DNA of 42,595 nt from Fidelibacterota bacterium (GTDB taxonomy: Bacteria; Fidelibacterota; UBA8477; JABMPR01), in assembly GCA_021736185.1 (NCBI GenBank), contig JAIPGJ010000011.1:1-42595 (forward strand), in the 5' to 3' direction. The position numbers were made by a program, and so were the translations under genes. Numbering within the stretch: the stretch's first letter is position 1; each line of letters opens with the position of its first letter. Under the pieces are notes generated by a model. The model did not search any database. It was given only the letters and a program-made list of their open reading frames with translations, and was not told the origin of the DNA. Below are positions 36,342 to 42,595 of this stretch, in pieces.

Positions 36342-36743
36342 TTAACGATTTTCCTGAACCCAGTTGGTGATGTAGCTATTGATTTCCGTGAGACTGGCGC
36401 CGGGACCAAACAGGCGCCCCACCCCCAGTTTATTCAGTTCGATCATGTCTGCTTCGGGAATGATTCCGCCACCGGTAAGGAGTACATCATTCAGACCTTC
36501 TTCCTTCATAAGCTCCAGAACTCTGGGAAAAATGGTCATGTGGGCACCGGACAGAATGCTTAGAGCGACAATATCAGCGTCCTCCTGGAGGGCCGCCGCG
36601 ACAATCATTTCAGGGGTCTGTCTTAAACCCAGATAAATGACTTCCATTCCGGCGTCTCTAAATGAATTCGCCAGGACTTTTGCCCCGCGATCGTGGCCAT
36701 CCAAACCAGGTTTTGCCAGAATGACTCTAATTTTCCGTTCCAT
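36342..36743 (-). CDS. Cobalamin-binding small subunit of methylmalonyl-CoA mutase type
   Basis: [54 protein letters not shown]. Confidence 0.96.
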   Translation of the reverse strand: MERKIRVILAKPGLDGHDRGAKVLANSFRDAGMEVIYLGLRQTPEMIVAAALQEDADIVALSILSGAHMTIFPRVLELMKEEGLNDVLLTGGGIIPEADMIELNKLGVGRLFGPGASLTEINSYITNWVQENR

Positions 36744-36856
36744 AGGGTGTTTCCTTCACACAGTCCAACTTAGATTATTTGTGTAGCGTTTAATCTAATC
36801 TGAAAGCTTGAGGACAAAACACGGTTTTTACCGATTAGTCCCAGGCGAATTCTTCT

Positions 36857-37843
36857 TTATCCTAAAATATGTTCAATCTGATCCAGTTCAGCGGGATCAA
36901 AATCAAGATGGTCAAGGGTTTTCACCGCCTCCTCAATCTGGGACACTTTTGAAGCACCGATCAAGGCCGAGGTCACCTCCTCTTTTCTAAGAACCCAGGC
37001 AATGGCCAGCTGGGCAACATTTTGACCACGTTGATAAGCGATTTTCTTCAATGCGTGGACTTTTTTCAGCTGCTCCTCTTTTATGAAATCTGGCCTAAGA
37101 TAGCGGCCATCTCTAACGGCTCTTGAGTCTTCCGGAAAACCATGAAGATAGCGATCGGTTAATACACCTTGAGCTAATGGGGAGAAGACAATGGAGCCCA
37201 TTCCGATTTTCTTGAGTTCTTCAAAAAGACCCTTCTCCGGTAAACGGTGAAACATATTGTATTTGGGCTGATGGATCAGACATGGCGTTCCCAGCTCTCT
37301 GAGAATTTTTGCGGCCTGTCTGGTCTGTTCCGGATTGTAGGAAGAGATTCCGACATACAGGGCTTTCCCGCTCCGCACAATCTGGTCCAGGGCTCCCATG
37401 GTTTCTTCCAAGGGTGTTTCCGTATCTGGACGATGATGATAGAAAATATCTACATAATCCAGACCCATACGCTTGAGACTTTGATCGAGACTTGCAATTA
37501 AATATTTCCGGCTTCCATGATCCCCATAAGGTCCGGGCCACATGTCCCAACCAGCCTTCGTCGAAATGATCAGCTCATCGCGATAAGCCTTGAAATTTTC
37601 CTCAAAGAGCTTGCCAAAAGTAGTTTCAGCAGCGCCATAGGGGGGCCCATAATTATTGGCCAGATCAAAATGGGTAATTCCCAGGTCAAAGGCTCGTCGG
37701 AGCATGGCCTGGGCTGTGGCATAATCATCTGGTTCCCCGAAATTATGCCAGAGACCCAGGGATATTTTGGGTAGTAGAATACCACTTACACCACATCTTT
37801 TATAGCTCATTGAATCGTATCGGTTTGTTGCTGCCTTAAACAT
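36857..37843 (-). CDS. Aldo/keto reductase, YghZ-like
   Basis: MSYKRCGVSGILLPKISLGLWHNFG, GITHFDLANNYGPPYGAAE, YYHHRPDTETPLEETM, FSPLAQGVLT. Confidence 0.95.
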   Translation of the reverse strand: MFKAATNRYDSMSYKRCGVSGILLPKISLGLWHNFGEPDDYATAQAMLRRAFDLGITHFDLANNYGPPYGAAETTFGKLFEENFKAYRDELIISTKAGWDMWPGPYGDHGSRKYLIASLDQSLKRMGLDYVDIFYHHRPDTETPLEETMGALDQIVRSGKALYVGISSYNPEQTRQAAKILRELGTPCLIHQPKYNMFHRLPEKGLFEELKKIGMGSIVFSPLAQGVLTDRYLHGFPEDSRAVRDGRYLRPDFIKEEQLKKVHALKKIAYQRGQNVAQLAIAWVLRKEEVTSALIGASKVSQIEEAVKTLDHLDFDPAELDQIEHILG

Positions 37844-37864
37844 CGATGCTATCTCCTGTCCGTT

Positions 37865-38494
37865 TTAATCTGCATATAGTCCACCCGTGGATTCCAACCA
37901 GTCTGCCACATCCTGCGCCAGAAGGTCCAGGGGGCGCTCACTCACATTCAATTCAAGCAGGGGAAGTCGGGACTGCCTGACCAAGGTGATAAATTGTTCC
38001 TGTTCTCTACGAAAAACATCAAGATTATCGTATTGCGCGGGATTCCCTGAAATTTCCAGGCGTGCTGCTCTGGCAGCTTCAAAAGACTCATCTGATCTAA
38101 AACACAGAACCAGATGAAAGCCCAATTCCTGCAGACCTTCTTCCAACCAGGCAAAATCATAATTTCTATTATAAACCTCACGCTGGTAAAGCAGGGTGGA
38201 AATATGAAAGCGATCCACTATCCATGAATAATATTTCTGAAGCTGAAAAAGTTTCAGCCAGGTGCGATAGGTTTCCAGGGCCTGGGTCTCTTCTTGAGCT
38301 TCAAAATTGATAAGCCCCCTACCCCAGGGGAAATTCGTAAAAGCGCACCATTCAGCAGAAATCAGTGGTGAATGATAACGATATTTTCGCGGTCCAACAA
38401 TCCTGGGGTGCTCATTTAAGGCGAAGGCCAGGTCCGTTTTCCCGGTAAGACGTGTCCCTTCTAAAATGATTTTGGGGCAGAGCTTGCCTCCCAT
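37865..38494 (-). CDS. P-loop kinase-like protein (thymidylate/deoxynucleoside kinase-like)
   Basis: ILEGTRLTGKTDLA (P-loop), WIVDRFHISTLLYQ. Confidence 0.7.
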   Translation of the reverse strand: MGGKLCPKIILEGTRLTGKTDLAFALNEHPRIVGPRKYRYHSPLISAEWCAFTNFPWGRGLINFEAQEETQALETYRTWLKLFQLQKYYSWIVDRFHISTLLYQREVYNRNYDFAWLEEGLQELGFHLVLCFRSDESFEAARAARLEISGNPAQYDNLDVFRREQEQFITLVRQSRLPLLELNVSERPLDLLAQDVADWLESTGGLYAD

Positions 38495-38574
38495 GGAAAC
38501 CTTCCCTCAGTATGACGATTGAACTACTTATTAATACCTACAACAAGATTATGGATTCAATTTGAAAAACAATC

Positions 38575-38604
38575 AAAAAAACCCCATGGCAATGCATGGG
38601 GTTT
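38575..38604. terminator. Intrinsic terminator downstream of SDR gene
   Basis: aaaaaaccccatggcaatgcatggggttt. Confidence 0.8.
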
Positions 38605-38627
38605 GGTAAACTGTAAAACGGACAAAA

Positions 38628-39344
38628 TTACCAGTCCAGCGGTTTTCCATCCTTGAAAAATCCACCAGTTGGTCCATCTGGTGGCAATTTAGCCGCCCAA
38701 AGAATACCTTCGATGCCTTCTTCGATGGAACGTTCGGCATTGGGACCGCCCATATCGGTTCTCACCCAGCCAGGATCAACTGAGTTGACCTTGATCCGTG
38801 TATCTTCCAACTCTTTGGAGAGTATGACGGTCAAGGCATTCAGGGCAGCTTTAGACATGCGATAGGCCGGCCAGCCAGCTTCCATCTGATTCAAAGAACC
38901 CATACCACTTGATACATTTACGATACGTGGTTGGCGTGCTTTTTTAAGCAGATCATAAAAGGCCTGGACCAAACGCAAGGCACCAACAGTATTGATTGAA
39001 TAGGCTTCTTCAACCAGTTCCGGGTTAATGGTGAAGCAGGTTACCTGACTATCCAAACCGCCTGGTTCAATAATCACCCCGGCATTATTGATGAGGAGAT
39101 CCAGATGGTCGAACTGTGACTGTACATATGACGAAAGTGCCGTCACGTGCCGTGCCTTGCTCACATCTGCCTCAAAACCTTCAATATTCAGACCGGCTTC
39201 CTGCAATTTGGCTGAGGCATTATCAATTTCGATTTTGTTACGCCCCACCATAAAAACTTTATAATCATCTTCGGCCAGAGCTTTGGTCAGAGCATGACCC
39301 AGACCCCGGTTTGCTCCAGTTACGATGGCTACTTTTCTATACAT
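38628..39344 (-). CDS. Short-chain dehydrogenase/reductase
   Basis: VTGANRGLGHAL, LINNAG, NVSSGMGSLN, YRMSKAALN, PGWVRTDMGG. Confidence 0.96.
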   Translation of the reverse strand: MYRKVAIVTGANRGLGHALTKALAEDDYKVFMVGRNKIEIDNASAKLQEAGLNIEGFEADVSKARHVTALSSYVQSQFDHLDLLINNAGVIIEPGGLDSQVTCFTINPELVEEAYSINTVGALRLVQAFYDLLKKARQPRIVNVSSGMGSLNQMEAGWPAYRMSKAALNALTVILSKELEDTRIKVNSVDPGWVRTDMGGPNAERSIEEGIEGILWAAKLPPDGPTGGFFKDGKPLDW

Positions 39345-39446
39345 ATTTCGAGACTTCTCCTCGTTTATTCTTCAAAAGTCAGCAAAAATATTTTCTATGC
39401 TGTTTCTGTCTTTCTATAACAGAAAGAATGGACTTACACAAGTATT

Positions 39447-39923
39447 TTACGTCTTTTTTGTATTTGTTATAAATTTTGTCAAATTGACTCTGGCTTGTTT
39501 CTGGATATTTACTTTTACGACTGAATTCCAGCCCATGAGAAAGCCCAGCGGACCTAAAGCCATGCGACTCCATTTCCAGAAGTCAAAATGATCGATATGT
39601 TGTATTATTTGGCCATTTTTAAATTTGAACTCTGCGTGGATTCTGTTGTGAACCTTCCGGTGACTCTTGCCAAAAGCATAGCTGGCTGTCCAATCCGCCT
39701 GCCCCGATTCCTCATCTGCTTGAAAATTTTCAGCACGTATCTCTAGTGATGTGGATTGGAGACATAACATTTTCCACATCATCCCGATCTCAACACCCTT
39801 TAGATTTTGAAAGACTGGATCATTAAAAACGGCGTCAGGATGATAAAAGCCTGCCATGGCTTCAGCATGCTTCTCGTTAAATGCAGAATAGAATTGCTTT
39901 AGTTTTTCCTGATTCGGATGCAT
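39447..39923 (-). CDS. SnoaL/NTF2-like family protein
   Basis: LKQFYSAFNEKHAEAMAGFYHPDAVFNDPVFQNLKG...DWTASYAFGKSHRKVHNRIHAEFKFKNGQIIQHIDHFDFWKW. Confidence 0.88.
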   Translation of the reverse strand: MHPNQEKLKQFYSAFNEKHAEAMAGFYHPDAVFNDPVFQNLKGVEIGMMWKMLCLQSTSLEIRAENFQADEESGQADWTASYAFGKSHRKVHNRIHAEFKFKNGQIIQHIDHFDFWKWSRMALGPLGFLMGWNSVVKVNIQKQARVNLTKFITNTKKT

Positions 39924-40062
39924 GTCATTCCTAATAGCTGTTTATAGTTCTACCTTATCAGTCAAATAACATCACTTCGTGACCAATTGCCATTAAAAAA
40001 TAACGACACGGGGAGTGGGTATTCATAGTGAATCAAACAGTGTGGGTGTTGAATTTTTGCGG

Positions 40063-41136
40063 TTAGGAGTGGTCTCTCTTGAACCGCTTCCGGACAGCAC
40101 TTAAGAGGGGGCGTTCGATGTAGTCATATGCCAAAAGCGCGAACAGGATACACGCGAATAACATGGCGATGACAAAAATAAAATTCGGAAGAAAACTATT
40201 CAATCCACTTGCCTGCCAGACTTTTCCAAAGGCGGAAATAACCAATACATGGGAAAGATACAGCGTATACGATGCGTCACCTAACTTGATAAAAAAACCT
40301 GGGTAGGCAATATCATATTTCACGTCCAGGCTTACCATACCAAAAACCAAAAGAACAGACGGGATACCAAAATTCACGAGACGCTCAAAATGATTTCCCA
40401 CTGGAATAAGTTGCGTGAGTTCGTTCCCCTGCTGAAAGAGAATAAAGATTAAAAGCGCAAGCGGGATAGCCAGCCAAGCACCAGCTATTTGCCTTGACAT
40501 CAGCAGCCACCCAAGAAATACACCTGAAGCAAATTCCAGCAGGAGTGGGTGTGTCAGGCGTTCAAGCAGCAGCGTTTCAGGTTGATATAATGTACCTAAT
40601 AGGACCAGGGTAGTGAAAAAAACGATCACCACAAAGGCTAAATGCTTTCTGGAAACCCACAAAAAAAACGTAAAAACCAGATAAAAGTAAACTTCAAATT
40701 CCAGGGTCCAGGCTACTGATACAACCGGGGGTCCTGATGATGGAAAAAGGAACAGGGATGACAGAAAGTCAGGCGTACCCGTCATGGAGCTATTCACCCA
40801 ACCAGGTTGAATGAGCCACACGAATCCAACCAGCAAAAAATATATCCAGTAATTGGGATATATGCGGGTGAGTCTGTTTTTTAGAAACAGGTTTGGACTG
40901 ATTGGTCTGGTAATAACAACCATCATCATTACGAATCCACTGATCACAAAAAAGATGTCGACTCCAGCCGTCCCGACTCTCATTCCATCCAGAATCCGGG
41001 CACCCAAAAGGGATCCATATCTCCCCTCAGCAACCCCAAGATGGACAAAGACAATCATGAGCGCCGCCAGACCACGGAGCAATTGCAGACCTCGACTGTA
41101 AACAAAGCCACCACTTCCTAATGGTTTGACTTTCAA
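40063..41136 (-). CDS. Acyltransferase family 3 (OafA-like) membrane protein
   Basis: LQLLRGLAALMIVFVHLG, DIFFVISGFVMMM, SVAWTLEFEVYFY, YLSHVLVISAFG, DYIERPLL. Confidence 0.95.
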   Translation of the reverse strand: MKVKPLGSGGFVYSRGLQLLRGLAALMIVFVHLGVAEGRYGSLLGARILDGMRVGTAGVDIFFVISGFVMMMVVITRPISPNLFLKNRLTRIYPNYWIYFLLVGFVWLIQPGWVNSSMTGTPDFLSSLFLFPSSGPPVVSVAWTLEFEVYFYLVFTFFLWVSRKHLAFVVIVFFTTLVLLGTLYQPETLLLERLTHPLLLEFASGVFLGWLLMSRQIAGAWLAIPLALLIFILFQQGNELTQLIPVGNHFERLVNFGIPSVLLVFGMVSLDVKYDIAYPGFFIKLGDASYTLYLSHVLVISAFGKVWQASGLNSFLPNFIFVIAMLFACILFALLAYDYIERPLLSAVRKRFKRDHS

Positions 41137-41176
41137 GCTGAAGTCCCTTTCGTTGAAAAATGGATATTAATTAAAT

Positions 41177-41211
41177 AAAAAACGCCGGCACTCACGAGGA
41201 GGCCGGCGTTT
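41177..41211. terminator. Intrinsic terminator downstream of cold-shock gene
   Basis: aaaaaacgccgg...ccggcgttt. Confidence 0.8.
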
Positions 41212-41232
41212 CATTGATTGCTTAAATAAGAA

Positions 41233-41445
41233 TCAAGCAGGAGTAACGTTATCTGCCTGTGGACCTTTTTCGCCCTGGGTAACGTTAAAAGTGACAGCCT
41301 GTCCTTCTTTTAAAGACCGACGTCCCTCTGAGTTAATTGCACGGTAATGAACGAACACATCTGGACCATCTTCCTGCTGAATAAATCCGTAGCCCTTTTC
41401 GTCGTTGAACCACTTTACCACACCGTTGACTAATTCATCCGCCAT
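41233..41445 (-). CDS. Cold-shock protein (CspA family)
   Basis: [34 protein letters not shown] 41445 with GAGG upstream preferred over ORF-caller 41499. Confidence 0.97.
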   Translation of the reverse strand: MADELVNGVVKWFNDEKGYGFIQQEDGPDVFVHYRAINSEGRRSLKEGQAVTFNVTQGEKGPQADNVTPA

Positions 41446-41889
41446 TTGTACATATACCTCTTTCTTAAAACATACCGCCTGAGGCGGCTTCCTACTCATC
41501 AGGCTCTTACGCAGTTTCCTGCGATTCGCATTTTTGCCCCAACTGGACTTTCCTGACTATGGCGTGGAATATTGGGCAACCAAATCTAAAAGCAAAGCAT
41601 CATTTACTTGTGAATATCAACTTTTTTTAATCCCCCTTTTTAGGCTGTACACCTGGAATTGTTTGTAAAAATCGGAGCCCTTACAGGGTATAGCGAGCCT
41701 GGTAACATTATTCAAAACGAAATCCTTTCTCTTTTATCCCTGCTCCGGCCATCATCTTATCTGAGATTAATAATACTGACCTTTGCGCTGGAATTTCATC
41801 AGCCAGAAGGACTCAGCGCAGGAGGCATAGCAGTATTCTTCTGTTTTTGGCCTATGGCTTTCCATTGCATTCACTTACTTTAAACGCTG

Positions 41890-42595
41890 ATGAAAAAAGC
41901 AAGCTATATACTCCTTCTATTAATTGTATCCCTTGGTTGCTCTTATGGGCAAACGGAAGATCTTGATAAAAGCATTAACTCTCAATCCAATAAACTCAAG
42001 GAAATCCGAAAAGAAATTGACCGCTTGAATTCACGCATCAGCAAAACACAAAAGGATGAGCAAGCTACGCTGAAGCAGATTCAAAATCTGGACCGGCAAA
42101 TCGCCATGGTGACTCAGCTAAAGAAGGAGTTGCAAAAAGAGCGTAGCCTCAAAGAAAGTCAGATACATCTGCTTAATCAGACCATTCAAACCACGGATGA
42201 AAAAATTCGGGTGATGAAAGAACGGGCGGCCAGACGTGCAGTCCGGGCCTATAAGCTGGGTCGAAATCGAGATATCGACCTGTTGTTAACTTCCGGGGAT
42301 ATTCATCAAGCACTGCGACGATCGACTTACCTGTCAGCGATTAACAAGGCCGAGAAAATCACCATGGATGAGCTTCAGACAATGATTTTGCACAACCGGA
42401 GCGATCAAAACAGCCTGGAGAGACGGCTGGGTGAGGTTAAACGAAACCTCCATGAGGAAGAGCAGGCCAGTCGGCAAATTTCTTCCCAGCAGAAGAGGAA
42501 AGCGTCACAGCTCAGCTCCCTGAAGCGGGATCGTAAGAACCTGCAGCAAGAGGTGAAGACCAAGCAAGCTGCAGCCCAGAAAATTCAGGGCATGA
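41890..42595 (+). CDS. Murein hydrolase activator EnvC-like protein, 3' partial (coiled-coil N-terminal part)
   Basis: Not in ORF track because no stop; MKKASYILLLLIVSLGCSYGQTEDLDKSINSQSNKLKEIRKEIDRLNSRISKTQKDE...RAARRAVRAYKLGRNRDIDLLLTSGDIHQALRRSTYLSAINKAEK. Confidence 0.82.
   Translation, partial: MKKASYILLLLIVSLGCSYGQTEDLDKSINSQSNKLKEIRKEIDRLNSRISKTQKDEQATLKQIQNLDRQIAMVTQLKKELQKERSLKESQIHLLNQTIQTTDEKIRVMKERAARRAVRAYKLGRNRDIDLLLTSGDIHQALRRSTYLSAINKAEKITMDELQTMILHNRSDQNSLERRLGEVKRNLHEEEQASRQISSQQKRKASQLSSLKRDRKNLQQEVKTKQAAAQKIQGM

Noticed and set aside
41446-41530. Hammerhead-like ctgatgag...gaaa on the minus strand upstream of the cold-shock gene
   Set aside because: No stem II closing between CUGAUGA and GAAA and no matching stems I/III; more likely csp leader sequence.
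41659-41883. 74-aa + ORF before the EnvC-like gene
   Set aside because: No domain, atypical composition; likely leader/intergenic sequence.

Overview
The window looks like a bacterial chromosome segment, tentatively from an FCB/Marinimicrobia-like lineage; this placement is inference from protein style only. It has three parts. (1) 1-~9000 is an AT-rich accessory block with all genes on +: a barrel-like protein fragment, two paralogous START-domain secreted proteins flanking a TetR regulator, a duplicated PD40 beta-propeller lipoprotein, an FG-GAP/VCBS protein, a truncated TlpA/DUF4369-like lipoprotein and two serine beta-lactamase-family proteins. (2) A tRNA-Lys(CTT) on the minus strand at 9210-9282 is followed by ~32 kb with essentially all genes on minus. 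This contains a citrate-centred cluster (CitD-CitE fusion, CitF, HD hydrolase, barrel-SppA fusion, Lys4/homoaconitase-like aconitase, CDF transporter, HAD phosphatase, isocitrate dehydrogenase-like, MmgE/PrpD) and then mostly housekeeping genes: MutY, homocysteine methyltransferase, CBS, TrmH-like, penicillin acylase, GT2, an acyl-CoA carboxyltransferase with a B12-binding mutase subunit, AKR, SDR, acyltransferase and a cold-shock protein. (3) An EnvC-like gene on + runs off the right end. The most notable items are the citrate cluster with a non-canonical CitD-CitE fusion and fungal-type aconitase, the outer-membrane-barrel/SppA fusion, and an inverted-repeat-bounded unit carrying a GxxExxY (PD-(D/E)XK_3) gene with a gene-less copy of the same repeat pair nearby. 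No CRISPR array, rRNA, transposase or integrase was seen.
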